Origin: Alphaproteobacteria bacterium | GTDB lineage: Bacteria; Pseudomonadota; Alphaproteobacteria; SMXP01 | Direction of reading: 5' to 3' | Assembly (NCBI GenBank): GCA_028285305.1 | Contig: JANQPV010000025.1 | Span: 25,120-89,119, forward strand | DNA length: 64,000 bases | Shown here: positions 53,838 through 62,273 of the stretch, piece by piece | Layout of the letters: every line of letters starts with the position of its first letter | How positions within the stretch are numbered: the first letter of the stretch is position 1 | Made by a program: the position numbers and the translations under genes | Notes under the pieces: generated by a model | The model's input: the letters and a program-made list of their open reading frames with translations, nothing else | Told to the model about the DNA's origin: nothing | Database searches by the model: none

Positions 53838-53860
53838 CTAATCGGACTATAGTCCACTTA
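53838..53860. promoter_or_regulatory. Operator element with GGACTATAGTCC core, copy 1
   Basis: The 12-base perfect palindrome GGACTATAGTCC is embedded in a 23-base element that is repeated exactly, in the opposite orientation, at 55367-55389. It lies between the divergent MDR (minus) and CaiB (plus) genes, 60 bases before the CaiB start. Confidence 0.65.
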
Positions 53861-53919
53861 CAAAATGTCTGCACCAGAGTCAATCAGTTGAAACCCGGTT
53901 AGCTATTGGAAAATCCGTC

Positions 53920-55296
53920 ATGACGAAGAGCGCCCTGAGCGAAGTAAGGGAGTGTTTTGGATTATCTGAGTTCATGTCATCCAGAAGATTCGCAGTGGTC
54001 GGAGAAGGTGACTTATCCTATTGGTTCGACATCGTGGGTCTGGCGACAGAGACGCTCGGTGCCTTTGCCAGTTGCTTATCCAGATACATTCAGGATGAAA
54101 CCGGTGAGGCCTGCGCCGTTGAAATCGACCGGCGTTTGGTGGCATTTTGGACAGCCTACTCCATACGGCCGATAGGTTGGTCCCCGCCGTCCGCGTGGAA
54201 TCCCATCGGCGGCGACTACCGGGCAAAGGATGGCTGGATTAGATTGCACACGAACCATCATGCGGAGCAAGCATTGAGCGTTTTGCGGTGTGCGCGAGAA
54301 GGGGAAGCTGTAGCAAAGGCCGTCGCAACATGGGAAGCCGAAACGTTGGAGAACGCCATCGTTTCGGCTGGCGGTTGTGCAGCGTCCATGCGTTCTATCG
54401 AAGACTGGCGCCGGCACCCGCAAGGGCAGGCGATTCGTGAGGAACCTTTGGTGGCTTGGTCTGATTGGCCGTCCGTTGATGTTGAAACCGATACCTACTG
54501 TTCAGATGAGCCATTGAAGGGACTGCGCGTATTGGATCTCACGCGTGTTATTGCCGGACCTGCCGCGGGCAGGTTTTTGTCCCTTTTCGGCGCAAATGTT
54601 TTGCGCGTAGATCCGCCGTTTTGGGAGGAACCCGGCATTGCTGCCGAAATGACGCTGGGAAAACGATGTACAGGATTGGATTTAAGGACAAGTGCCGACC
54701 GAGAGGCATTGGGCGCTTTGATCAAAGGAGCTGATGTTTTGCTTCACGGTTATCGGCCGGGCGCCCTACAGAAAATAGGATTTGGACCGAGTGTGCTGCG
54801 AGAGCTGAATCCTAGACTCATCGACGTTAGTTTGTGTGCGTATGGCTGGTCCGGGCCTTGGTCGCAGAGACGAGGTTTCGATACCTTGGTGCAAATGAGT
54901 TGCGGTATGGCTGATTATGCGATGACTTTTGAAGAAAAAGGCAGGCCTGAATTCCTGCCGTTCGCCATACTTGATTATTCCACGGGTTTCTTGATGGCCG
55001 CTGCCACTGTTGAAGCCCTTCGTTGGCGGAAAATGGAGGGCCGTGTTTCGTCGGTCAAGCTCTCTCTAGCGAGAACTGCGGATTTGTTGGTGCGTACAAA
55101 GCGTAATTCACTTGAGGATATTCAGACATTTGCGCCCGAAACGAAAGACGACGTCGATCCATGGGTTGAACAAACGGACTGGGGACCGGCGCAAAGGCTT
55201 AGACTCCCATTTAGAGTCGCTGGTCTGGACCCTAAATGGAGGCACCCAGCAGGTCGACTAAGATCAAGCCCGGCGACCTGGTCCCAGTTCGATTGA
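53920..55296 (+). CDS. CaiB/BaiF CoA-transferase
   Basis: The 458 residues comprise an N-terminal region resembling the C-lobe of CaiB proteins (about 1-190) followed by the canonical lobe. The canonical lobe shows LKGLRVLDLTRVIAGPAAGRFLSLFGANVLRVDPP, LGKRCTGLDLRTSADREAL and LHGYRPGALQKIGFG, with the catalytic-type Asp in FAILDYSTGFLMAA. The 20-odd C-terminal residues are low in family similarity. The layout parallels the larger fusion at 44714. It would activate a carboxylate as CoA thioester. It is flanked on both sides by the same operator element. Confidence 0.82.
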   Translation: MTKSALSEVRECFGLSEFMSSRRFAVVGEGDLSYWFDIVGLATETLGAFASCLSRYIQDETGEACAVEIDRRLVAFWTAYSIRPIGWSPPSAWNPIGGDYRAKDGWIRLHTNHHAEQALSVLRCAREGEAVAKAVATWEAETLENAIVSAGGCAASMRSIEDWRRHPQGQAIREEPLVAWSDWPSVDVETDTYCSDEPLKGLRVLDLTRVIAGPAAGRFLSLFGANVLRVDPPFWEEPGIAAEMTLGKRCTGLDLRTSADREALGALIKGADVLLHGYRPGALQKIGFGPSVLRELNPRLIDVSLCAYGWSGPWSQRRGFDTLVQMSCGMADYAMTFEEKGRPEFLPFAILDYSTGFLMAAATVEALRWRKMEGRVSSVKLSLARTADLLVRTKRNSLEDIQTFAPETKDDVDPWVEQTDWGPAQRLRLPFRVAGLDPKWRHPAGRLRSSPATWSQFD

Positions 55297-55366
55297 GGTT
55301 CATGCGCTGTGGACCACGAGAAGAGTGATCAGTCTTAATCCTGTTGACAAGTTGCTCGAAAATTCA

Positions 55367-55389
55367 TAAGTGGACTATAGTCCGATTAG
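55367..55389. promoter_or_regulatory. Operator element with GGACTATAGTCC core, copy 2 (inverted)
   Basis: This is the exact reverse complement of the 23-base element at 53838-53860, including bases outside the palindromic core. It lies 293 bases upstream of the Fe-dependent dehydrogenase and just downstream of a TTGACA hexamer. The TetR gene at 56882 is the nearest regulator. Confidence 0.65.
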
Positions 55390-55578
55390 GTGTCGAATTG
55401 GTGATGTCTACGAACTATACCTGAAAGCGACTTGGTGTCGATGGAACCAAAACGGCTTCAGGTGCTTTGAGGCTCACAAAGTATTCTGGGCCATCGCGCG
55501 CGATCATTGGGGTCTTTTGGCCCTTTGTTTTGTCGCCCGTATGTCCCTCTGTCACCTTTGGCGGCACCACTTATGAAT

Positions 55579-55632
55579 GTGACTGCAGACTTTCTTAGCC
55601 GGGCAAAAGGAACACCTTTGAACTGCAGTCAC
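55579..55632. repeat. Inverted repeat GTGACTGCAG ... CTGCAGTCAC with inner hairpin
   Basis: Ten-base perfect arms (55579-55588 and 55623-55632) enclose 34 bases that contain a smaller hairpin AAAGG-AACA-CCTTT. It sits about 50 bases upstream of the Fe-dependent dehydrogenase start. It could be a leader RNA structure or paired operator half-sites. There is no T-tract behind it, so a simple terminator is unlikely. Confidence 0.5.
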
Positions 55633-55681
55633 GAATAGCCGCATTGGCGCTATTCATCAAGTCAACCAAGGATAATTAGAG

Positions 55682-56869
55682 ATGACCGCCGAGCAGCTAA
55701 AAGAAACCCGCTTTCGGTTTTCGGGAGTTGATCAAGTACTTCTTGAGGCGCGAGCGAGCGACGTGCTCCCCAGAGAACTCCGTCTACTCGGGTACAAGAG
55801 GGTTTTTATTATTTGCTCAAGGACACTTAACACCAAAACAGATGTCATCCGGAAGATAGAAAAGAGTCTGGGAAACCATGTTGTTGGCGTCACGGATGAA
55901 GTCGGCGAACATGCACCCTGGAGCAACATTTTCGCCGCTGCGAAACTTGCCAAGAAATCTGAAGCCGACGTTATTCTGGGTGTCGGTGGTGGCTCTGTCA
56001 TCGACTTTTGCAAGATGGTCCAACTTTGCATTTCAGAGAATTGCTTCGAAAAGGAAAAAATATTTCAATACAAAATTCGTTGGACGGACGATGGGCCCGT
56101 ATCCGGCTCCAATGCTGCACCGGCAATCCGTCAAATTATTGTACCGACGACTCTTGCGACGGCGGAGTGGACATCTGGTGGTACGCCCGTTGATGAAGAA
56201 ACGAGGCTGAAGACACTTTTTTACGTTCCCCAAAGCGGTCCCGAACTGATCCTGTATGACGCGGAGATTCTGAGTCGCACCCCACCGCATCTGCTTTTAT
56301 CGACTGCCACACGTGGATTGGATCATGCCATAAATACGCGATGTGCGGTCGTTCAGCATCCGATGGCAAATATTCTAGCCGAGGAAGCCATAAAACTCTT
56401 TGTCGAGAGCATGCCGTTGCTAAAGCAGGACTCCCGCGACTTAAACGTTCTTAAAAACTGCCAGTTGGCGGCTTGGTATACAGGCATGTGTCAACAAAGT
56501 GTGATGCACGGGTTCAGTCATTTTATGGTCCATGTGCTTGGGCCGTATGCCAAGGTATCTCATAGTGATGCAGCTTGTGTATTGATGCTTGCCCAGGCCA
56601 AGTGGCTTGAGGGGTACGCAGAGGAATCGCATAATGCGATCAAGCAGAAGCTTGGCAGGCCAGATGAAACGCTTCATTCTATTCTTCTGAAGTTATTGAA
56701 GCAATTGGATATGCCGACGACGTTGTCTGACCTAGGAGTGGATCAGGCGCTGGTCGACGAGATGATCCAACCGGCGTTAGACTATGAATTGGTCACATCG
56801 AACAATGTACGGCCTATCCAAACAGCGGAAGATATCAGGGCGGTGATGAGTTTGGCGTGGGAAACCTAA
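55682..56869 (+). CDS. Iron-containing (type III) alcohol dehydrogenase
   Basis: The 395 residues have a nucleotide-binding GGGSVIDFCKMVQL near 100, PTTLATAEWTSGG, and the metal region: Asp and His in GLDHAINTRCAVVQHP (near 219-233), then His residues in MHGFSHFMVHVLG and VSHSDAACVLML. The length fits the family. It oxidises an alcohol or reduces an aldehyde with NAD(P). AAGGA lies nine bases before the ATG. It converges with the TetR gene, with only 12 bases between stops. Confidence 0.87.
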   Translation: MTAEQLKETRFRFSGVDQVLLEARASDVLPRELRLLGYKRVFIICSRTLNTKTDVIRKIEKSLGNHVVGVTDEVGEHAPWSNIFAAAKLAKKSEADVILGVGGGSVIDFCKMVQLCISENCFEKEKIFQYKIRWTDDGPVSGSNAAPAIRQIIVPTTLATAEWTSGGTPVDEETRLKTLFYVPQSGPELILYDAEILSRTPPHLLLSTATRGLDHAINTRCAVVQHPMANILAEEAIKLFVESMPLLKQDSRDLNVLKNCQLAAWYTGMCQQSVMHGFSHFMVHVLGPYAKVSHSDAACVLMLAQAKWLEGYAEESHNAIKQKLGRPDETLHSILLKLLKQLDMPTTLSDLGVDQALVDEMIQPALDYELVTSNNVRPIQTAEDIRAVMSLAWET

Positions 56870-56881
56870 GCGGCTCGGACC

Positions 56882-57487
56882 TCACTCGGCTCGCAACAAG
56901 GCTTTGGTCAGCCACTCCAAGCGCTGAATCTCCAACCGATCTAGCCGTGCCGAAGACTTCGGAGTTGCGAGCGTTAGCGTCGGAATTAGGCATTGTGCGA
57001 ACCAATCACCGCGACCATTAGAGACGATGGAGTTATAGGACGCCGCGAGCGTATGTTTGAGCCAGGCTGAGGCTCCGGAATCAATCCACCAATCTGCGGG
57101 CATGTCTTCGCGCATGATGGTTGCGGAAATGAGGTCGGCATGCTCCATATTGAACTTTGCCATGGCCTTGACGAACCAAAGAAGCAGCTCTTCTCCTTGC
57201 TCACCTTTTTCGTTCTTTCGGTGAAGTTGTGTCTGCACATCTGAGAGTTCGTCGATAATGAGGGCTTTAGCGAGCGCGGACTTATTTTCGAATCGCCGAT
57301 ACAAAGTGCCTTTGCCGACGCCGCTTTGGGCCGCCAGGTCAGACATGCGGAGCTCCAGAATAGACATCTTCTTCAACATCGCTCTTGTTTGCTCCAAGAT
57401 CAGCTGACGATTGCGCGCAGCGTCAGACCTTTCATCGGGAAAGTACTCGGTAGGCAAATGATCAGGCAGATTGCTGAAAGTGGGCAT
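56882..57487 (-). CDS. TetR-family transcriptional regulator
   Basis: The 201 residues have an N-terminal TetR helix-turn-helix (SILELRMSDLAAQSGVGKGTLYRRFENKSALAKALI, about 42-77). The ligand-binding domain ends in a Leu-rich dimer segment. By position it is the best candidate to bind the repeated GGACTATAGTCC element that controls the MDR/CaiB and Fe-dehydrogenase genes. That link is inference. Confidence 0.88.
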   Translation of the reverse strand: MPTFSNLPDHLPTEYFPDERSDAARNRQLILEQTRAMLKKMSILELRMSDLAAQSGVGKGTLYRRFENKSALAKALIIDELSDVQTQLHRKNEKGEQGEELLLWFVKAMAKFNMEHADLISATIMREDMPADWWIDSGASAWLKHTLAASYNSIVSNGRGDWFAQCLIPTLTLATPKSSARLDRLEIQRLEWLTKALLRAE

Positions 57488-57762
57488 GTTGATTGGTGTA
57501 TCTTTGTTAGATTTCTTAGTACTGTGTATCGGTGTAGCAAGAGTTCGCCGTACCAGCCAACATCGCTTGACCCTTCAAGTAGACATCACTGAACCTTGTT
57601 GGAAACGAATTCACAAATTGGTGACGAGGGATTTAGGCGCGATTGGGTAAATTGAGTGGGTCTTTCGCTTGATCCTCCCTAGATAGGACGGCAGAGTGAC
57701 CTGATTCAGCGAACTGGGGCCAGTTTGGAGTGTGTTTTCAGGGACCGGAACCGGGGGCAGGA

Positions 57763-58145
57763 ATGCCTGACAAACGCTTAAAGCCGGAAGTTATTATCCG
57801 CAAATTGAGAAAAGCCAATGTCTTGCCTGGGCAAGGCAAAACGGTTGCAGAAGCGATCAAGCAGCTTTTTAACCCGAATGTCACCTACCAGCTATCGAGC
57901 AAAGAGTATGGCGGTATGAAAGTGGATCAAGCCAAGCGTCTCAAAGATCCAAAAAAGGAAAGCGCTCGGCTCAAACGGCTGTTGGCTTATACGGGACTCA
58001 ATAAAGCGATCTTGAACGTAGTTGTCGAATGCCTGAAAGCTCCTTCAAAACAATTTGAGCGGAAAAGGCTGCGGTTGGAGGATGGTCCATCCGTCTGCGG
58101 CCTCAGCACCAGTACCACGATTGGTCTTGTGACTTTGTGCAAGCT
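57763..58145 (+). mobile_element. Degenerate IS3-family element (orfA fused to a piece of orfB)
   Basis: The translation KPEVIIRKLRKANVLPGQGKTVAEAIKQLF, then KEYGGMKVDQAKRLKD and ARLKRLL...LNKAIL, matches the OrfA helix-turn-helix/leucine-zipper protein of IS3 elements. It continues in frame into KAPSKQFERKRLRLEDG, which matches the linker of OrfB. After a frameshift near 58080 it reads SIRLRPQHQYHDWSCDFVQA, the start of the OrfB DDE domain. The rest of orfB is missing and the internal part is deleted, so it cannot transpose. ACTGGGGCCAGTTTGGAGTG near 57713-57732 may be part of the old left end. Confidence 0.75.
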
Positions 58146-58821
58146 TATCCCCTTGCAGGTCTTCTTTTCGATTGAAGTTTCCGATTGCAACATACAATTT
58201 GTCTGAGGTCCCGTGTTCTTCGATCCATTCGATCAATTCCGCAAGCTGGTGGTTGTATTTTAGGCGGTGTCTGCTGCCGCTGATCGTCATTTTTGTGGTG
58301 CAGAAGGCTTTGAGATGAATTGAAAGGATTCAAAACTCGTATCTGCCGTATGTGATGGTCAGATTGTCCTGCCCGCACCCACCATCCGAGCCAACGGCGC
58401 AGACCGGGCGATCGATCGAGGATCAAAGTGAGGCGAGGACGCGTCAAGCCGAGCAAGAGGCTATGGTGATTTTTTTAATCATTGTGATTGCAACAGCAAC
58501 GCTCATCCAAAGTCGGCTTTTGCCGTCCGAGTTCCATCGATATTCCGGCATCGGTGTAATTGGGCTACGCGCTCCGCATGAACGTCGAGTAACAAAGTAT
58601 CAGTTCACCCGAAAGTGCAGGGGATCCCGATTGACTGGCATCCATTTGCCGTGCTCTCTTGTTGGGAGAGACTAAAGACGCCCATTGAGCTCGTGAGTTT
58701 TGAGCAGCGACCAATGCGATCTGATCCGCTCTTTGGGCAGAACACCTGATTGCCCAAAATTAGAGCTGAGTTCGCTGTCTCTCTTGCGGAAATGTGATTG
58801 ATCGGCCAGTCAGTCAACGAA

Positions 58822-58849
58822 CAAAGCAGTGCTGATGGGCACTGCTTTG
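58822..58849 (-). terminator. Terminator hairpin of the OsmC/flavoprotein operon
   Basis: CAAAGCAGTGC and GCACTGCTTTG form a perfect 11-base stem with a six-base loop, 28 bases after the methyltransferase stop. On the minus strand the stem ends in TTTG and TTCGTT follows. Confidence 0.65.
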
Positions 58850-58876
58850 CTAATTCTTACGGTTGACTGAACGAGA

Positions 58877-59698
58877 TCACGTTTTGATACCGCTACACAC
58901 AACAAATGTGCCCGGGATTCGATACCCATCCCTCGTTCTGTACTGAGCAATGGAGGCGAGATAGTCCTCATGCGCAGAAACCCGGGTGCTTTCATCAAAA
59001 CGGTCATACGCCAGGGCAACCGGACCTCCGACAAAGGCTGCGTTCAGGGCTGCCTCGTCGTCTTCATAAGGGAGCTGCGTGACTACGGTGTGCTCTTGGA
59101 TGCTTCCGAATCCGGTTTCCGACATTTCCGAGGCAAGGGTGTCGCCGGTGCCCAGCCTGAAGAACAAGGGGCATACGTCCGATTCTACGCGGGAATCAAC
59201 AATCGGAAAGATCTCAGCCCAGCCGCAGGACTTTCTTGCGCCCCATACGGCAAAGACAGCACGTCCTCCCGGCCTTAAAAGTCGCAACGCTTCGCGCATT
59301 GCGTTCATCGGGTCAGGAACGTACATGAGGCCGAGTGCGCATGTGACGAGATCAAACTGGGAGTCGGACAAATTGTCTTGAGATTCAGCGTCGGCGCGAA
59401 ACGCGTCGACTTGCGTGTACCCGCGCTTGGTGGTCTCAGTGCGGATGATATCGATCATGCGATCCGATAAGTCTGTCGCCACCACGCGCCCACTCGGGCC
59501 AACGGCCTCGGCAAGGGGAAACGTCACCAGCCCGGTTCCGCAGGCCATATCGAGGACCGCTTCGCCTTCTCGCGGCTGCGCCATCTCCAACAGACACTCT
59601 TGCGCGTCTTTAAGACTGTCGCGCCATCCATCTTCGTAGACCGTTGCGGCCTTGTCCCAACCGTAGCGTTGAATGCGTCGTTGCAATTTCGCGTGCAT
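58877..59698 (-). CDS. Class I SAM-dependent methyltransferase
   Basis: The 273 residues show motif I VLDMACGTGLVTFPLAEAVG (near 48), the acidic DLSDRM after strand 2, LVTCALGLMYVPDPMNAMREALRLLRPGGRAVFAVWG for motifs II-III. It is UbiE/Methyltransf_11-like. AGGAGGAG precedes the ATG. The substrate is unknown; position after the OsmC/flavoprotein genes suggests a small toxic or metalloid substrate, or simple co-regulation. It is the last gene before the terminator. Confidence 0.87.
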   Translation of the reverse strand: MHAKLQRRIQRYGWDKAATVYEDGWRDSLKDAQECLLEMAQPREGEAVLDMACGTGLVTFPLAEAVGPSGRVVATDLSDRMIDIIRTETTKRGYTQVDAFRADAESQDNLSDSQFDLVTCALGLMYVPDPMNAMREALRLLRPGGRAVFAVWGARKSCGWAEIFPIVDSRVESDVCPLFFRLGTGDTLASEMSETGFGSIQEHTVVTQLPYEDDEAALNAAFVGGPVALAYDRFDESTRVSAHEDYLASIAQYRTRDGYRIPGTFVVCSGIKT

Positions 59699-59707
59699 GA
59701 TCTCCTC

Positions 59708-60232
59708 CTAAGCAGCTATCGCATAGCTAACATTGATTTGGGTCTCGAGAGATCCGTGGGGTCGAAACACATCCACCAAGGGGCTGTACCGCATTGATGT
59801 CTCAACGACGTGTTCAACCGTCTTTTGGTCTGCTGGCGATGCGATGTCGATCAGTAGTCGGATGCCGTTAAAGCCGGGCGATACATCTGAACAGACGCCC
59901 AATTGTCCGCGTGCATCCACATCCATTTCGAACCGCACTTCAATGCGGTTGACGATCACATCAAGGCGCGCCGCCCACATCTTAATGCCCATGGCGACAC
60001 AGCTCGACATGGCGGCGCGCAGATAGGCAGCGGGAGACGCGGCGGCGTTCTCACCGCCCATTGCGTTCGGCACGTCCATATGAAAGTCGTGATCCTTTTC
60101 ATTCACGTGGCACGCTAGTCCGTCGGTCACGATGGCATGGCTGACATAGGTGCGCTTGCCAATGTTTGGACGCCGGCGGACAGTATCTGATGCCCGTTCG
60201 AGAGACTGTTTGATTTGCGTTGCGGTTTGCAT
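59708..60232 (-). CDS. OsmC-family protein (copy 2 of the operon)
   Basis: The 174 residues have an OsmC fold: HAIVTDGLACHV..., GGENAAASPAAYLRAAMSSCVAMGIKMWAARL with the first redox Cys (near 78). The second Cys of OsmC/Ohr peroxidases is replaced (MRYSPLVDVFR). With a single Cys it is unlikely to be a classical peroxidase. AAGGAAA lies before the ATG. It is separated by 20 bases from the flavoprotein gene and by nine from the methyltransferase. Confidence 0.83.
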   Translation of the reverse strand: MQTATQIKQSLERASDTVRRRPNIGKRTYVSHAIVTDGLACHVNEKDHDFHMDVPNAMGGENAAASPAAYLRAAMSSCVAMGIKMWAARLDVIVNRIEVRFEMDVDARGQLGVCSDVSPGFNGIRLLIDIASPADQKTVEHVVETSMRYSPLVDVFRPHGSLETQINVSYAIAA

Positions 60233-60252
60233 GTCTATTTTCCTTTGTCTGA

Positions 60253-61503
60253 CTAAGCGGCCATCGAGATCTGACCGTCGAGATAGCCTCTTAAGTGGCG
60301 GGCGAGGGCTGTCGCATCATCCGCAACGCCGTCAATAAATCCGGATTTCCGTTTCCTCATGAAAGGTAGGCCCATGGCATAGACGCCTGGAGCGTCGACG
60401 ACGCCTCCGGTGTGCCTCAGGTGGCCTTTGCGGTCGAGAACCGGTAAATCGAGCCAATGGTAATCGGGTTTGAAGCCGGTCGCCCAGATGACTGTCTTTA
60501 TGCCTCGTTCCGCAAGGGAGAGAGACAAGGTTGGCGTTTCAGGGACCCGTGTCGGGCGCAACTGATAAGAAGGCTCCAGTTCCGCGTTCAAACCGGAGTT
60601 TTGGATCCATTCGTCCAGACTTGCCAACAGCCGGTTCATTTTTAAGTCAGCCAGCTGACATACGTTGGCCAATGATCCGGAAAAGAGGGCGGTGGAGTCG
60701 CGGAAACCACCGGAGCGCCCGACGATTTCGATGCCTAAGGCCTGCAAACTATTCAGACCGATGGACATGCCTGTGGGACTGCCGACCAATTGCATCGAGG
60801 GCAGGCGGCGCACCCGGTTCGGATCATCGACTTCATCAATGGTCGTATCGAACAAACCGGCGCGGTCCATCAGCCAGAGGATGTCTTTGCCTCGATAGGT
60901 CCGCGGCAGACGGACATGTTCGCCAATGGAAAGAATCACGTCATGCCCAGCCAACTTTAGCTCCTGCGCGATTTGAACCCCGCTCGCGGAAGGACCCACG
61001 ACAAGCACGCCCCCGTCTTCAATTTGTCCAGGATTTCGGTAGTCCTTAGACGATATCGAGCGAATGCTTGTTGGCAAGTCGTCTGCGCAACCCGGAATAT
61101 TCGGCGTGTTCATGACGCCGGAGGCAATGACAAGAGTGCGACATGTCCATTCACCTTGATCGGTAGCGATGCGGTAGTCTTGTCCTTCTGCGGTGACACG
61201 CGTGACGTTGGTTTCGCTTTGAATCGGTGCTGAGATCTTCTCAGCATAGTTATCAAATAGGTCGATTGTTTCCCCCAGTGTCCGAAAACCGTCCGGATCT
61301 GGACCTTCATAGAAGTAGCCTGGCAAACGACTCTGCCAGTTGGGAGTCAATAGACGGAGCGAGTCCCATCGTTCTGTACGCCAAGAATTGGCAACCTGAC
61401 CACGCTCGATAAGGATATGATCGACGTTCAGTTCGGTCAATTGTTGGCTCATGGCCAATCCGGCCTGACCGGCGCCGATAATGATTGTGGTTGCGCGTTG
61501 CAT
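60253..61503 (-). CDS. FAD-dependent oxidoreductase / flavin monooxygenase-like protein
   Basis: The 416 residues from MQRATTIIIGAGQAGLAM include two Rossmann motifs: GAGQAGLA near the N-terminus for FAD, and VVGPSASGVQIAQELKLAGHDV near 170 for NAD(P)H. TVIWATGFKPDYHWLDLP is the ATG motif of the flavin monooxygenase class. The ATG at 61503 has a GGAGC site; the frame also opens at a TTG 33 bases upstream overlapping the OsmC stop. It probably uses NADPH to oxygenate or reduce a soft nucleophile or sulfur compound. Confidence 0.85.
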   Translation of the reverse strand: MQRATTIIIGAGQAGLAMSQQLTELNVDHILIERGQVANSWRTERWDSLRLLTPNWQSRLPGYFYEGPDPDGFRTLGETIDLFDNYAEKISAPIQSETNVTRVTAEGQDYRIATDQGEWTCRTLVIASGVMNTPNIPGCADDLPTSIRSISSKDYRNPGQIEDGGVLVVGPSASGVQIAQELKLAGHDVILSIGEHVRLPRTYRGKDILWLMDRAGLFDTTIDEVDDPNRVRRLPSMQLVGSPTGMSIGLNSLQALGIEIVGRSGGFRDSTALFSGSLANVCQLADLKMNRLLASLDEWIQNSGLNAELEPSYQLRPTRVPETPTLSLSLAERGIKTVIWATGFKPDYHWLDLPVLDRKGHLRHTGGVVDAPGVYAMGLPFMRKRKSGFIDGVADDATALARHLRGYLDGQISMAA

Positions 61504-61532
61504 GGGACTGCTCCGTGTTGGGGTGAGTTGGT

Positions 61533-62105
61533 TCAAGCGACTTCCACGAAAACGTTTGTGGGGTTTGTGATGATGTCGAACACGGCTGAACGCTTCTGCG
61601 ACTGGGCTACAAGGGCTGCGATGTCGTCTTTGCTCGCATCAGCATCGATTTCGAAGGTTACGCGAATTGCGTTGAAACCGTTTCTCACAGACGCATCCAC
61701 GCCCAAGATGCCGTACAGGTTCATGTCGCCTTCGACGGTGGCTTTCACTGAACGCAACTGAACGCCTCGATTTTCAGCGACAGATGCAACGCCAGCGGTC
61801 AAGCAACCAGCAAGTCCAGAAAGGATGAGTTCAACAGGCGTCGGAGCTTCATCGGGTGCAGCAAAGACTTCGGGATGGTCCGTGTCGACGGTGAATGTTT
61901 TCGTGCGTGCCTGATCTTCACCCAGACCAAAGAAGCTGTTGATCTCAGTGCGGGTGTGAACGCCACCTTTCCATTCGCTCGTGGCCTTCCACGTGAACTC
62001 AGCGGCCTCAGGGGCAGCTTCAAGGGCCTCGCGCGCGCCAAGAAGGGCCGCGACATTAACGCCATTCAATTGAGTTTGATTGGTTTCGGTTACAGTCATT
62101 TTCAT
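61533..62105 (-). CDS. OsmC-family protein (copy 1 of the operon)
   Basis: The 190 residues have an OsmC fold, EAPTPVELILSGLAGCLTAGVASVAENRGVQL (first Cys near 108). The second Cys position is SQKRSAVFDIIT, again without Cys. It is only distantly similar to the other OsmC protein of the operon. It is the first gene of the operon, divergent from the winged-helix/TPR gene; 168 bases separate them. Confidence 0.84.
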   Translation of the reverse strand: MKMTVTETNQTQLNGVNVAALLGAREALEAAPEAAEFTWKATSEWKGGVHTRTEINSFFGLGEDQARTKTFTVDTDHPEVFAAPDEAPTPVELILSGLAGCLTAGVASVAENRGVQLRSVKATVEGDMNLYGILGVDASVRNGFNAIRVTFEIDADASKDDIAALVAQSQKRSAVFDIITNPTNVFVEVA

Positions 62106-62273
62106 CTCCGTTAGGTTGGGTCGTTGATTTGTTTGGTGGAGAAACAGATAGGAAAACCACCGCTCGAAAACTTGGGGAACGCTTGAAGATTTCTTGGGGA
62201 TGGTTAGGATTCTAACTGGAGTTCACGTGAATTTCGCAGTTTTGGGCCAAATTCCGTATGTTGTGATTTCAGG

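Larger units (their letters stand above)
55297..55681. other. 385-base region holding operator copy 2 and a long inverted repeat
   Basis: No gene is supported; a 68-codon frame from 55370 lacks a ribosome site and family. It contains TTGACA at 55344-55349 with a weak -10 overlapping the operator at 55367-55389, and the inverted repeat at 55579-55632. Both probably serve the Fe-dependent dehydrogenase gene downstream. Confidence 0.5.
57488..58876. other. 1.4-kb region with no intact gene
   Basis: Apart from the decayed IS3 remnant (57763-58145) and the terminator at 58822-58849 I see no supported gene. Frames at 58045-58290 (minus) and 58352-58675 (plus) have no recognisable family, poor starts and mixed composition. 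The stretch is best read as a scar left by mobile elements at the border of the catabolic region. Confidence 0.6.

Noticed and set aside
58045..58675. Several short frames on both strands after the IS3 relic
   Set aside because: No starts with ribosome sites, no recognisable domains; treated as scar DNA.
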